Notes under the pieces: model-generated | Told to the model about the DNA's origin: nothing | The model's input: the letters and a program-made list of their open reading frames with translations, nothing else | Database searches by the model: none | In this document: in pieces, positions 1 through 9,008 of the stretch | Layout of the letters: each line of letters starts with the position of its first letter | How positions within the stretch are numbered: the first letter of the stretch is position 1 | Translations under genes and position numbers: made by a program | Assembly: GCA_009930155.1 (NCBI GenBank) | Contig: RZYX01000004.1 | Coordinates: forward strand, 1-56,776 | DNA: 56,776 nt | Direction: 5' to 3' | DNA from: Clostridia bacterium | GTDB lineage: Bacteria > Bacillota_A > Clostridia > Oscillospirales > Acutalibacteraceae

Positions 1-1186
1 CATTCATAGTATCATTAAAACAGTGTTCCCAACAAAAGGTGCGATTGCCACAGCTTTTGCAAACATTTTCTTGTACCCGTTCAAACAAATAGGTTGGGGT
101 AGTATCCTTCTCCTTTTTAGAAAGAACAGTAGATACCTTGTCTACTGTGGAAGAAAGCTCGCTAACTGCATCTGATGCTGTGCAAAGTCGTGTTACAAGT
201 GAACAGCGGATGCCATCAATACTAGGAAGAATACTTGCACAGCTGAAAAATAGGCGAATACGCTCGGTTAGCTTGTGCGGTAAAAATATAAATATAATGC
301 AAGCTATAATTGCTTCTGCAAATTGCAAAGCAACTTCGGTGGAAAGACCTTGCAAAATTATGGACACACCATGTGCTATTAAAAAAGCACAGCAAACGCC
401 AATTGCACCAAGAGGTGCAAACACACCAGCAAGAAGTCCACCAAATGCATATCCAACTACAAGGCCCTGTGATTTGCTGGCAAGACCGATAACAAGTCCC
501 AGTGTAATTCCTGTTATACTTCCGCCTGCTTCTCTAGCAAAATATGAACATATAAGTATTATAAGTACACATAAAACACGAGCAGGGGAAAAGCCGCCAA
601 ACTGAAAAGCCGAAAATGACATAAGTAATATGCTACTGCAAACAACAACGCCTGCAAGTTCGTGCGAGCTTACTGCATATATACCCTTTTTAATAGATGT
701 TATATTAAAACACATCTTAAAGAAATAGGCAGTACCGCCTGCAATTACTGCTTCTGCGGTATAGAGCATAAATACATAAACATCAAAGCTTTGTGCAAAT
801 AGAACTGTAAGACCTGTTGCAAAACAGCATCCAAATGCCATAAGCGGAGCAGCAATCTGCCCATTTTTAATAAAGCTAAAGGATTCAAGACACCTACCAA
901 CAACTGCAACTGCAACAAGCGTTGCTATGTACCTCAGAGGCATAATACTTTCACCGCGTGAAAGCGAATATCCAACTATTGACCCAATTAGTGCAGAGGG
1001 CATATAGCTCGCTTTGGTTGCACTGACAAATGCAATTCCAAAAGGCGAGATATTTACCATTGCACTTTGATAAGATAAAAAAAACGAGGTGATAAGAATA
1101 CCCAGATGTTGAAGCAAAGCTGTGCTAGTACTGCTTGCTTGTCGTGCTCTCACCGGTTCTTTTATTGCGGTTTCATTACTTTTCAA
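1..1186 (-). CDS. spoIIE: Stage II sporulation protein E, partial (C-terminus beyond window)
   Basis: Minus-strand reading frame open from 1186 to the window edge, 395 residues visible. SpoIIE is the membrane-bound PP2C phosphatase that dephosphorylates SpoIIAA and so activates sigma-F in the forespore; it also acts at the polar septum. Visible here is the hydrophobic N-terminal half, a series of about ten membrane segments up to roughly residue 310, then a soluble stretch with a cysteine cluster (CKSC then FCWEHCF) typical of the SpoIIE central region. The phosphatase domain lies outside the window. An in-frame stop lies two codons upstream of the TTG at 1186, and the next in-frame start (GTG) is further in, so TTG is the best start; its RBS (GGTG) is weak. 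Implies a spore former, in agreement with gerABC at 21.7-25.4 kb. Confidence 0.88.
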   Translation of the reverse strand, partial: MKSNETAIKEPVRARQASSTSTALLQHLGILITSFFLSYQSAMVNISPFGIAFVSATKASYMPSALIGSIVGYSLSRGESIMPLRYIATLVAVAVVGRCLESFSFIKNGQIAAPLMAFGCCFATGLTVLFAQSFDVYVFMLYTAEAVIAGGTAYFFKMCFNITSIKKGIYAVSSHELAGVVVCSSILLMSFSAFQFGGFSPARVLCVLIILICSYFAREAGGSITGITLGLVIGLASKSQGLVVGYAFGGLLAGVFAPLGAIGVCCAFLIAHGVSIILQGLSTEVALQFAEAIIACIIFIFLPHKLTERIRLFFSCASILPSIDGIRCSLVTRLCTASDAVSELSSTVDKVSTVLSKKEKDTTPTYLFERVQENVCKSCGNRTFCWEHCFNDTMN

Positions 1187-1208
1187 CGTCTACACCACTT
1201 TTGCAAAA

Positions 1209-1237
1209 ATTATTAGGGCTTGTCCGCCCCTAATAAT
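1209..1237 (-). repeat. Inverted repeat between spoIIE and the upstream terminator
   Basis: Perfect 10-bp arms ATTATTAGGG / CCCTAATAAT (1209-1218 and 1228-1237) with a 9-nt loop, followed on the minus strand by a short T-run. It sits between the terminator of the glgP-GH13 unit and the spoIIE start. It may be a second terminator or a leader hairpin of spoIIE; the sequence alone does not decide. Confidence 0.5.
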
Positions 1238-1238
1238 T

Positions 1239-1276
1239 ATAAAAAAAGCACAGAGTGAATAATGTCACTCTGTGCT
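1239..1276 (-). terminator. Rho-independent terminator of the glgP-GH13 unit
   Basis: Minus strand: 12-bp perfect stem AGCACAGAGTGA / TCACTCTGTGCT (arms 1265-1276 and 1247-1258) with a 6-nt loop, followed by seven Ts. It lies 53 bp after the GH13 stop codon. Confidence 0.85.
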
Positions 1277-1328
1277 GATGCTTTTTGCAATACAAGATAC
1301 AATGTATTTACTTTTTGTAAGGCTTTGT

Positions 1329-3203
1329 CTAAATCCAGCTACCTTTGCCGAGTATTGCGCAAGTCGTTGAAGGTATTTGAACGCTTAAGCCATTTAAAGT
1401 GCAACCCGAAACAATTTTTAGACCGCTGAACTCATTGGTAAGATTATAGTCAATTTTATGATCGTTACGATTTGCGATTATAACTATTGTATCGTCACCC
1501 TTTACACGGGCATAGGCAACACAGCCAAGTGCAGCAGAAATGGGGACAAACTGGCCATCTATAAGGGCAGGACAGTTACGCCTAAGTTTGCCAAGAAATT
1601 TGTACCATTTAACAAGCTGTGCGTTTTCTGCTCCCCAAGGGTAGCAAGTGCGGTTGAAGGGGTCTTTAAATCCTGTAACACCTGCTTCGTCACCATAATA
1701 TAGTGATGGAACTCCTGGTAAAGTGTATTGAATTGCAGAGGCAATTGTAAGCAGGTTCATTGCTGATTTTTTCTGCTCCTCAGTTATACGATATTCAGAT
1801 TGCCACTTTCTATCTTTATATTCGCATGAAAGACCTGCAAGAACTGTCAAGATGCGCTGTGTATCGTGTGTGCCAAGAGGATTCATTAAAACATTTATAA
1901 CCTGTGGGGGATAATTTTCAAGAACACTCATAATATTATCAAAAAAGTCGTCGGTACGATAGGATGTGACAAAGTCAATAATAGCCTTAGAAAAGGGATA
2001 GTTCATAACACTGTCTAGCTGGTCTCCAAGCAAGTATTTACGCCTAAAACCATAGCTTATTTTGTTTGAAGCATCTTCCCAAACTTCGCCTATTATAAAT
2101 GAGTCGGGCTTTGTCTTTTTTGCTCGTGCTCGTATCTTATCAAGCAAAAAGTCGGGCAATTCGTCTGCAACATCAAGACGCCAGCCATCAGCACCTGCTT
2201 TTAACCATTTTTCAATTATGCCACCATCACCTACGATAAAGTTTAGGTATTCGGGGCATTCCTCTTTAACTTCTGGTAAAGTTTGAAAACCCCACCAAGA
2301 CTCATAATCGTCAGGCCAATTGTTAAATCTATACCAGTCATAATAAGGTGATTCTTTTGAGTTATAAGCTCCGCCTTCACCATAACGCTTGTACTTGTTA
2401 AAATATTTGCTATCGTCACCAGTGTGGTTAAAAACTCCGTCTAAAACTATGTGAATGCCATTTGCTTTTGCGGTTTTACAAAGAGATGTAAAATCCTCCT
2501 GCGTACCAAGGAAAGGGTCAATTTTTTCATAGTCAGCGGTGTCATAACGATGGTTAGAATATGCTTCGAATATAGGGTTTAAGTATATGCAGGTGACTCC
2601 AAGGTTTTTAAGATAACTAAGTTTTTGTTCAATTCCTTTAAGGTCACCACCAAAAAAATCATTGTTAAGTACTTTACCATCATCAGTGGGTTTCCATATA
2701 GGCTCGCCACACCAGTCGTCGCGCAGAATTCGCCCTTGTATTAAATTTTCTTTTTTGCTTTGGCTTTTATTAAACCTGTCAGGGAATATTTGATAAATCA
2801 ATCCACCTTTAAGCCAACTTGGTGTTTTAAAGTCGGATGAATATACCGTAAGCTGCCAAGAATGAATAGCATCGGTTACAAAGCCTATTCCATGGCCATC
2901 ATTTGAAATATTGCAAGAGCCAAATGATGTGTCACATTGGAAGCGATACCAGTAAAGACCGGGCTCAGCTATGCTATGGCTTATTTCCCACCATCTGCAA
3001 TTGTCAAAATAATCATCGGTCGCTGAAAGTTCAAGCCTAGTTTCTTCAAAGCTGTCTTTACAAATGAAAAGCCATGCATTTGTGCAAGAACGATTGCCGT
3101 TATTGGGAATAAGCAGGCGAAAATTAACACTTTCGCCTGCTGCAATTGCACCAAATTTGCTTTTATATAGTTTGTTTCTTGAATTAAAAATAGGATTACT
3201 CAT
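1329..3203 (-). CDS. GH13 alpha-glycosidase (neopullulanase/cyclomaltodextrinase-like)
   Basis: Cytoplasmic 624-residue GH13 enzyme expected to hydrolyse maltodextrins or alpha-1,6 branches in short glucans. The first ~125 residues form a beta-rich N-terminal domain as in neopullulanases and cyclomaltodextrinases; the (beta/alpha)8 barrel begins near GGLIYQIFPDRF (~134). All four conserved regions are visible: DGVFNH (~255-260), GWRLDVAD (~340-347, nucleophile Asp ~344), GEVWED (acid/base Glu ~373) and GTHD (~444-447). No signal peptide. The ATG at 3203 is preferred because GTGAG stands 6 nt before it; a longer reading (from 3242) would overlap the glgP end and has no RBS. It follows glgP by 14 bp, so the pair is an operon for glycogen breakdown: GlgP shortens chains and this enzyme handles the remaining oligosaccharides. 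Exact specificity cannot be read from the sequence. Confidence 0.9.
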   Translation of the reverse strand: MSNPIFNSRNKLYKSKFGAIAAGESVNFRLLIPNNGNRSCTNAWLFICKDSFEETRLELSATDDYFDNCRWWEISHSIAEPGLYWYRFQCDTSFGSCNISNDGHGIGFVTDAIHSWQLTVYSSDFKTPSWLKGGLIYQIFPDRFNKSQSKKENLIQGRILRDDWCGEPIWKPTDDGKVLNNDFFGGDLKGIEQKLSYLKNLGVTCIYLNPIFEAYSNHRYDTADYEKIDPFLGTQEDFTSLCKTAKANGIHIVLDGVFNHTGDDSKYFNKYKRYGEGGAYNSKESPYYDWYRFNNWPDDYESWWGFQTLPEVKEECPEYLNFIVGDGGIIEKWLKAGADGWRLDVADELPDFLLDKIRARAKKTKPDSFIIGEVWEDASNKISYGFRRKYLLGDQLDSVMNYPFSKAIIDFVTSYRTDDFFDNIMSVLENYPPQVINVLMNPLGTHDTQRILTVLAGLSCEYKDRKWQSEYRITEEQKKSAMNLLTIASAIQYTLPGVPSLYYGDEAGVTGFKDPFNRTCYPWGAENAQLVKWYKFLGKLRRNCPALIDGQFVPISAALGCVAYARVKGDDTIVIIANRNDHKIDYNLTNEFSGLKIVSGCTLNGLSVQIPSTTCAILGKGSWI

Positions 3204-3217
3204 ATAAAACTCACTTT

Positions 3218-5629
3218 TTATATTATCTTTTCGGTATGCCAAATATTCTTTGCATAATCATTAATAGCTCTATCGGCAGAGAATATACCAGCGCCAGCAA
3301 TGTTCATAAGGGACATTCTGTTCCAATTTTCTTTGTTGGAGTATGCTTTAACCATTTCAAGATGGGTTTTGTGGTAATCTGCAAAATCAGCCATAACCAT
3401 ATAAGGGTCATTGTATAAAACTGAAGAGGTGATTTCAGGGAAAGAAAGTCCATTTACACCAGAGTTTATAAAGTCTATAACACGGCGAAGGTCGTTATTA
3501 TTTACATAATAACTATGAGGGTCGTATCCTATGGAAGCAAGGCGACTTGCCTCTGAAGCGTCCATGCCAAAGATAAAGATATTTTCATCTCCAACGGCCT
3601 CGTGAATCTCAACATTAGCTCCGTCGAGAGTTCCAATAGTTAAAGCTCCGTTGAGCATAAGTTTCATGTTGCCTGTTCCGCTTGCCTCTGTGCCTGCAAG
3701 TGAGATTTGCTCGCTTATGTCAGCAGATGGCATAAGGATTTCAGCTGCTGAAACATTATAGTCCTCAACATAAACAATCTTTATGCGGCCTTTAACATCA
3801 GGGTCGTTGTTCACAACTTGGGCAAGAGAATATATAAACGAAATAATCTTTTTTGCCATAAAGTAACCTGGGGCAGCCTTTGCACCAAATATATAGGTTC
3901 GTGGCGTAAACTCCATTGATGGGTTATCTTTAAGTGCAAGATACTGTGTGACAATATCAAATGCATTAAGGTGTTGACGCTTGTATTCGTGCAGTCTTTT
4001 GACTTGGACATCATAGATTGAGCTTGGGTCAATTGCAACTCCTGATTTTTCAAAAATATAGTTTGAAAAATTAACTTTGTTTTTGTGCTTAACTTCACCT
4101 AATTGTTTAAGAACGGTGGTGTTGTTTGAAAATTCACGAAGCTTTTCAAGCTCACTTGCATTATGAACAAAGCCATCACCAATAAGGCTTGTTAATAGCC
4201 CAGTAAGCTCAGGGTTTGACTGACAAAGCCAGCGTCTATGTGCAATACCGTTTGTAACATTTTTAAACTTTGCAGGTGTAAGATTATAAAAATCACTAAA
4301 TATAGTTTGCTTAAGAATTTCACTGTGGAGTGCTGAAACACCGTTAATACTATGACAGGAAGCAACGCAAAGATTTGCCATTCTAACAACACCATTAGAA
4401 ATGATAGCCATATTCTCAACTCTGTTTGAGTCATGAGAAATGTCCCAGATAAATGCACGATAACGGTTGTCAATTTCTTTTATAATTTGATGAATTCGAG
4501 GTACGAGTTGTTTTAAAAGTTCCTCTGTCCAGCATTCTAAAGCTTCGCTCATAACTGTGTGGTTTGTGTATGCAAAGGTTTTAGTAACGATTGCCCATGC
4601 ATCATCCCAGCTGTATCCACAATCATCAAGGAAAATTCTCATCATTTCAGGGATTGCAAGAGCGGGATGAGTGTCGTTAATGTGGATTGCCATTTCTTCT
4701 GGGATATTGTCAATGCTTCCGTGTGAACGCAAATGACGCTGAACTAAATCTTGGATAGATGCAGAAACGAGGAAGTATTGCTGACGAAGACGCAAGCTTT
4801 TACCCTCTAAATGATTGTCAGACGGATAAAGAACTTTGCTTATAACCTCTGCCATAGCGTCTTGTTCAACAGCACGAATATAATCACCCTGATTAAACAG
4901 GCTCATATCAATGCTTGGGGATGTTGATTTCCATAAACGCAAAATACTAAAAGCTACTCCGTCTTTACCAGAAATACACATATCATAAGGTACTGCAACA
5001 ACAGTGGTGTATCCCGTATATTTTGTTGTGTAATATCCATCAGCCCATTGGCTTTCGAGTGTTCCACCAAATTTAACATTTACGCTAAACTCTTTTCTAG
5101 GATTAAGCCAAGCCTCGCCACCAGGCAACCAAAAATCAGGTAGTTCAGTCTGCCAGCCGTCTATAAGTTTTTGCTTGAATATTCCGTATTCATATAGGAT
5201 TGAATAGCCCATGCAAAAATAGTTGTTAGCAGTAATTCCATCAAGGTAGCAAGCAGCAAGCCTACCTAAACCTCCGTTGCCAAGACCTGCATCAGGCTCA
5301 TATTCATATAATTTATCAAGGTCAATATCAATGCTTTCTAAAGCACCTCTTACAACGGGTTCAAGTTCGAGATTGTATAAATTGTTTTTGAGTGAACGGC
5401 CAAGCAAAAATTCCATACACATATAGTATATAATTTTTGAGCCTTTTTTTCTTTTTTGTTGTGAATTGAGAATATCAAAAAAACTGTTGCTCATCATGTC
5501 TCTTATAATAAGAGCGACTGCCTTATAATATTGATCATAGGTTGCATCATCGGATGAAAGACCAAAAAGATGCGACAGCTTTGTGGATATTTGTTTTTGA
5601 AATTCTTGCTGAGTAATGTTATAATTCAT
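3218..5629 (-). CDS. glgP: Glycogen/maltodextrin phosphorylase
   Basis: 803-residue GT35 phosphorylase, which releases glucose-1-phosphate from alpha-1,4-glucan ends with inorganic phosphate and PLP. The family signature is clear: GLGNGGLGRLAACYLD near residue 115 and EASGTGNMKLMLNGALTIGT with the PLP-binding lysine at about residue 656. Length is normal for bacterial GlgP (~800). The N-terminal allosteric/phosphorylation extension of eukaryotic enzymes is absent. An RBS (AAGGTGA) precedes the ATG at 5629. First gene of a two-gene unit with the GH13 enzyme. Large palindromes stand directly upstream (5655-5703) and may be regulatory. No glycogen synthesis gene is in the window. Confidence 0.96.
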   Translation of the reverse strand: MNYNITQQEFQKQISTKLSHLFGLSSDDATYDQYYKAVALIIRDMMSNSFFDILNSQQKRKKGSKIIYYMCMEFLLGRSLKNNLYNLELEPVVRGALESIDIDLDKLYEYEPDAGLGNGGLGRLAACYLDGITANNYFCMGYSILYEYGIFKQKLIDGWQTELPDFWLPGGEAWLNPRKEFSVNVKFGGTLESQWADGYYTTKYTGYTTVVAVPYDMCISGKDGVAFSILRLWKSTSPSIDMSLFNQGDYIRAVEQDAMAEVISKVLYPSDNHLEGKSLRLRQQYFLVSASIQDLVQRHLRSHGSIDNIPEEMAIHINDTHPALAIPEMMRIFLDDCGYSWDDAWAIVTKTFAYTNHTVMSEALECWTEELLKQLVPRIHQIIKEIDNRYRAFIWDISHDSNRVENMAIISNGVVRMANLCVASCHSINGVSALHSEILKQTIFSDFYNLTPAKFKNVTNGIAHRRWLCQSNPELTGLLTSLIGDGFVHNASELEKLREFSNNTTVLKQLGEVKHKNKVNFSNYIFEKSGVAIDPSSIYDVQVKRLHEYKRQHLNAFDIVTQYLALKDNPSMEFTPRTYIFGAKAAPGYFMAKKIISFIYSLAQVVNNDPDVKGRIKIVYVEDYNVSAAEILMPSADISEQISLAGTEASGTGNMKLMLNGALTIGTLDGANVEIHEAVGDENIFIFGMDASEASRLASIGYDPHSYYVNNNDLRRVIDFINSGVNGLSFPEITSSVLYNDPYMVMADFADYHKTHLEMVKAYSNKENWNRMSLMNIAGAGIFSADRAINDYAKNIWHTEKII

Positions 5630-5654
5630 CTTAAAATCACCTTTTTTATTTAAT

Positions 5655-5703
5655 CATCCTTGAAATCATTAAAAATATATTTTTAATGATTAATAAAAGG
5701 ATG
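5655..5703. repeat. 28-bp perfect palindrome inside a longer imperfect hairpin, 5' of glgP
   Basis: Positions 5664-5691 are an uninterrupted palindrome (half-site AATCATTAAAAATA); CATCCTT at 5655-5661 and AAGGATG at 5697-5703 extend the symmetry. It begins 26 bp upstream of the glgP start codon, in the expected 5' untranslated region or promoter-proximal zone. It could be an operator for a dimeric regulator or a leader RNA hairpin. Confidence 0.55.
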
Positions 5704-6191
5704 TGATTCCTTTGTATAGTCTGTGTTGTTATTTATAGTGTAAATCATATAAAATCTAATAATTGCATAAGTCGACAAGGGCAATTGACCACACTGCGTT
5801 ATCGGCACAATATAAAGATTATATGAACTAGGGGCTTGTTAGTATTCTTTTGATTAAAGATGCTGAAAAAATTTTGTAAAAATACTTGTTGCACTTTTTC
5901 TGTTTGTATTATTTGAGCAAGATATAAAATGATTTAATCATTTTATGATAAAACTAAAGTTAATTATATTGTTATTTTTAAAACAATTAAAAAGGCATAC
6001 AAATATACTAATACAGTATAACATCTTTTTGGGTAATAATTCAAGCGGTTTTAGTAATGCTGCATGGTGAATGGCTTTTTGCTACATTATAAAGTGCAAG
6101 TTTATACCTCATAAAAATAATGACATTAAGAATACTTGATTTATATTTTAAAAAATATAGTGGATTTTCTTGTGAAAACACTTAAATTGTA
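5704..6191. other. Gene-free AT-rich region upstream of glgP
   Basis: No credible reading frame on either strand. Contents: an inverted repeat ATAAAATGAT-TTA-ATCATTTTAT at 5924-5946, and an island of less AT-rich sequence at about 5770-5850 with possible pairing GACAAG / CTTGTT. The island may be part of the glgP leader on the minus strand, but it matches no riboswitch class I recognise. Confidence 0.4.
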
Positions 6192-6226
6192 AATATCCAA
6201 GCTCTAAAACAAAGAGCTTGGATATT
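6192..6226 (-). terminator. Terminator hairpin after ywbE
   Basis: Perfect 14-bp stem AATATCCAAGCTCT / AGAGCTTGGATATT (6192-6205 and 6213-6226), 7-nt loop, placed 45 bp downstream of the ywbE stop on the minus strand. The T tract is interrupted (TTACAATTT), so efficiency is uncertain. Confidence 0.65.
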
Positions 6227-6270
6227 ATTTATATTCTTTATAAAGTCTTTTAGGTTCATCTTAATTTAGC

Positions 6271-6465
6271 TTAAGAGAGTATTTGCTTTACTCTTCCAAC
6301 TATTCCGCCAACAAGTCTAACTTTTATGCCATGTGGATGCGTTGCTGAGTTTGTAAGAATATTCTGAACTATTCCTTCTGTGAGCTTCCCTGTAGGTTGA
6401 TCTTGTTTTTGCACAACCATAACACGGATACCTTGTTTAATATTGCTGCGGTTATTTCCGTCCAT
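6271..6465 (-). CDS. ywbE: YwbE family protein (DUF2196)
   Basis: 64 residues, the usual size of this small conserved family of unknown function. Recognised from the conserved core GKLTEGIVQNILTNSATHPH followed by GIKVRLVGGIVGRV, which looks like a small beta-barrel. An RBS (AGGAG) precedes the ATG. It lies 77 bp after the DEAD-box helicase gene on the same strand and is probably cotranscribed with it, which would fit an RNA-related role, but that is inference from position only. Confidence 0.88.
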   Translation of the reverse strand: MDGNNRSNIKQGIRVMVVQKQDQPTGKLTEGIVQNILTNSATHPHGIKVRLVGGIVGRVKQILS

Positions 6466-6542
6466 ATTTTTCTCCTGTTTTTTGTCTTTGCATTTTTATT
6501 AAGTAGAGGTTTGGTTATTATATAAATTAATTATATTATTTA

Positions 6543-7865
6543 TTATGAATGATTTGGTTTTGATTTATATGTGCCGTTACGGGTGCTTTTGTTTCGATTG
6601 TTATGATTCTTGCTTGCTTTAAATCCATTAGATTGAGAGGAATTTGTTGTTTTGCCAGCGTATGGCTTTTTGGGTTTTGTTGAGTTTGAACGCTGAACGG
6701 GTTTTGTCTTTGGCTCTATAACTGTGTTGACTAATGGATACGGATGTTCCTTGACTTCAGGCAACACTTTACCTATAAGTTTTTGAATGTCATTTAAAAG
6801 TGCCTTTTCTTCAAAGTCGCAAAAAGATATTGCTTTGCCACCAAGACCAGCACGGCCTGTGCGTCCAATTCTATGAACATAGGTTTCTGGCACTTCTGGA
6901 AGGTTATAATTTATAACATGGGAAAGCTCTTCAATGTCAAGTCCACGTGCTGCAATATCTGTAGCAACAAGGATTCTTTTTTTTCTTTCTTTAAAATCGC
7001 TTAAAGCCATCTGCCTGTTGGTTTGAGATTTGTTTCCGTGAATAGCTACTGAATCAAGTCCCTTTTTATCTAACTCTTTTACTATTTTATCTGCACCATG
7101 TTTTGTTCTTGAAAATATAATAACAGAATCATATTTTTGTTCTTTTAATAAATAAACCAATAGGTTTGTCTTGTTTACTTTATCAACAAAATATACTTCT
7201 TGCTCAATAATATCGATAGGAGAAGATACGGGTGTTATTTCAATTTTTACTGGGGATTTTAATATGGTGCTTGCAAACTTTTCTATTTCAGAAGGCATAG
7301 TTGCTGAGAAAAACATTGTTTGCCTTTCTCGTGGAAGATAAGTGATAATTTTTTTAACATCTTGAATCATACCCATATCAAGCATTTGGTCTGCTTCATC
7401 AAGCACAAAATGTTTTACATGGCCTAAATCAATAAAACCTTGTTTTATTAAGTCTAGCAGTCTGCCTGGAGTGGCAACAAGAATGTCAATTCCTTTTTCA
7501 AGCTCTCTTTTTTGCGGAACTTGACCTACGCCACCAAAAATGACAAGACTCCGTTGCTTTAAGTTAACTCCGTAGGCATCGAAACAAGCGCCTATTTGGG
7601 TAGCGAGTTCTCTCGTTGGAACAACAATTAAGGCTTTAATTTGCCTTTTGCCTTTTAACACACCTTGTCCCACGGAAAGATTTTGCAATATTGGAATAGC
7701 AAAAGCTGCGGTTTTTCCTGTGCCTGTTTGGGCACATCCTAATAAATCTAGTCCTTCAAGCAGGTTTGGAATAGCTTTAGCTTGTATGGGTGTAGGTTTT
7801 GTATATCCTTGAGCTGTAAGGGCTTTTTGAATTGGACTGATTATATTTAATTCGCTGAATAACAA
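6543..7865 (-). CDS. DEAD-box ATP-dependent RNA helicase (RhlE/CshA type)
   Basis: 440 residues. ATP-dependent RNA unwinding, in ribosome assembly or mRNA turnover. Motifs in order: Q motif (PTPIQAKAIP, ~23-32), Walker A AQTGTGKT (~44-51), PTRELA (~86), the DEAD box VLDEADQMLD (~153-162), SAT (~187), and the C-terminal RecA lobe with ARGLD and HRIGRTGRAG (~325). The last ~70 residues are a low-complexity basic tail rich in Lys, Asn, Ser and Arg, typical of the RNA-tethering tails of RhlE-like proteins. An RBS (GGAGAAAAAC) precedes the ATG. Probably heads a unit with ywbE. Confidence 0.95.
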   Translation of the reverse strand: MLFSELNIISPIQKALTAQGYTKPTPIQAKAIPNLLEGLDLLGCAQTGTGKTAAFAIPILQNLSVGQGVLKGKRQIKALIVVPTRELATQIGACFDAYGVNLKQRSLVIFGGVGQVPQKRELEKGIDILVATPGRLLDLIKQGFIDLGHVKHFVLDEADQMLDMGMIQDVKKIITYLPRERQTMFFSATMPSEIEKFASTILKSPVKIEITPVSSPIDIIEQEVYFVDKVNKTNLLVYLLKEQKYDSVIIFSRTKHGADKIVKELDKKGLDSVAIHGNKSQTNRQMALSDFKERKKRILVATDIAARGLDIEELSHVINYNLPEVPETYVHRIGRTGRAGLGGKAISFCDFEEKALLNDIQKLIGKVLPEVKEHPYPLVNTVIEPKTKPVQRSNSTKPKKPYAGKTTNSSQSNGFKASKNHNNRNKSTRNGTYKSKPNHS

Positions 7866-8334
7866 TGTTTTTCTCCTTCGGTTTTAGATAAATGGTAGTA
7901 GTTGATAAAATAACTTACATTCTCTCAATATTATAAATATCTATATTTAATTATTTTGTTTAAGCAAAATTGTAACACGCTTGTACAGATTGTCCTTTTA
8001 TATGAAATTATCTTTTACTGCCGTTTAAATAAGTGCTTTAACAATATTATCAAAATATTATATCAAATATTTCGATAATTCTCAATGATTATAAAAATAT
8101 TAATGTAACTAATTTAAAGTTAATATTTAATTTATTATTGTATATTGGTTGGAATTTCTATTTTATTATGTTAAACTTATATAATTCCGTATAAAAATTT
8201 ACAGCTTTATTGTAAGAAATTGCATTAATTAGGTAAAATAAGATGATTTATAACGATAAAAGTATATATTGAAAAAATAAGTTTTATAAAGCTTATTTTA
8301 AATATAAGTGAAAACAAGTGAGGAGGAAAGAAAT
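7866..8334. other. Divergent intergenic region, helicase / rubredoxin operon
   Basis: Very AT-rich and without a credible gene. It must hold the promoters of the helicase (minus) and of the rubredoxin-rubrerythrin unit (plus). The one distinct element is a 26-bp near-perfect palindrome at 8274-8299 (arms AAAATAAG / CTTATTTT around TTTATAAA), 36 bp before the rubredoxin start codon, either an operator or a 5' UTR hairpin. Confidence 0.5.
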
Positions 8335-9006
8335 ATGGATAAATATGTGTGTTCCGTTTGCGGATACATCTATGACGAAGAAAAGGGTATTCCTGAAGCA
8401 GGCATTGCACCAGGAACGAAATGGGAAAGTCTTCCAGAAGATTGGACCTGCCCTTTGTGTGGTGCAGAAAAATCAGAGTTTGTAAAAGAGGGTGGAACTA
8501 CTGAATCTTCTGAAAAAAAACAGGTATCTGTAATTGAAGAATCTACAGATATGAAGGAATTGTCCGCACTTGAAATTAGTGCGCTTTGTTCGAACTTGGC
8601 AAATGGTTCTGCAAAACAGTATAAGCCAGAGGAGGCAGCTTTATTTGCCGAGTTGGCAGAGTATTTTAAAAAGGGTTCTGCATCTGCAATAGACCCTAGT
8701 TTTGACAAGCTAATTAGCTTGATTGAAAAAGACCTTACAAGTGGACTTTCAAGTGCTAACGCTGCAGCAAATGACGCTAAAGACCGTGGGGCACTTCGTG
8801 CACTGGTTTGGAGTGAGAAAGCTACACGAATTTTAAAGTCGCTTTTAACTCGATATAATAAAGAGGGAGACGCCATGCTTGAAAACACTGGCGTTTATGT
8901 TTGCACTATTTGTGGTTTTGTATACATAGGGGACAAATTGCCGGAGGTTTGTCCTGTTTGCAAGGTGCCAAACAATAAGTTTGAAAAAATTGAAAGGGGA
9001 AATTGA
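8335..9006 (+). CDS. Double-rubredoxin protein with a helical central region
   Basis: 223 residues. Residues 1-50 are a full rubredoxin ([13 protein letters not shown], then [11 protein letters not shown]; two CxxC pairs binding one Fe). Residues ~185-223 are a second, shorter rubredoxin-like knuckle (CTICGFVY and [11 protein letters not shown]), of the kind found at the C-terminus of rubrerythrins. The ~120 residues between are predicted helical, rich in Ala/Leu/Glu, and lack visible ferritin-type ExxH motifs, so this is not a rubrerythrin. Likely a cytoplasmic electron carrier in O2 or peroxide reduction. The ATG at 8335 is chosen over an upstream in-frame ATG at 8308 because GAGGAGG stands directly before it. 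Its stop lies 2 bp before the next gene's start, so translation is probably coupled. Confidence 0.85.
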   Translation: MDKYVCSVCGYIYDEEKGIPEAGIAPGTKWESLPEDWTCPLCGAEKSEFVKEGGTTESSEKKQVSVIEESTDMKELSALEISALCSNLANGSAKQYKPEEAALFAELAEYFKKGSASAIDPSFDKLISLIEKDLTSGLSSANAAANDAKDRGALRALVWSEKATRILKSLLTRYNKEGDAMLENTGVYVCTICGFVYIGDKLPEVCPVCKVPNNKFEKIERGN

Positions 9007-9008
9007 GA

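Noticed and set aside
138..605. 155-residue plus-strand reading frame
   Set aside because: It lies opposite spoIIE, which is read on the minus strand with clear family motifs; the plus-strand product has no recognisable domain.
5765..5860. Known riboswitch upstream of glgP
   Set aside because: Compared from memory with c-di-GMP, purine, TPP, SAM, preQ1 and fluoride types; no core motif matches.
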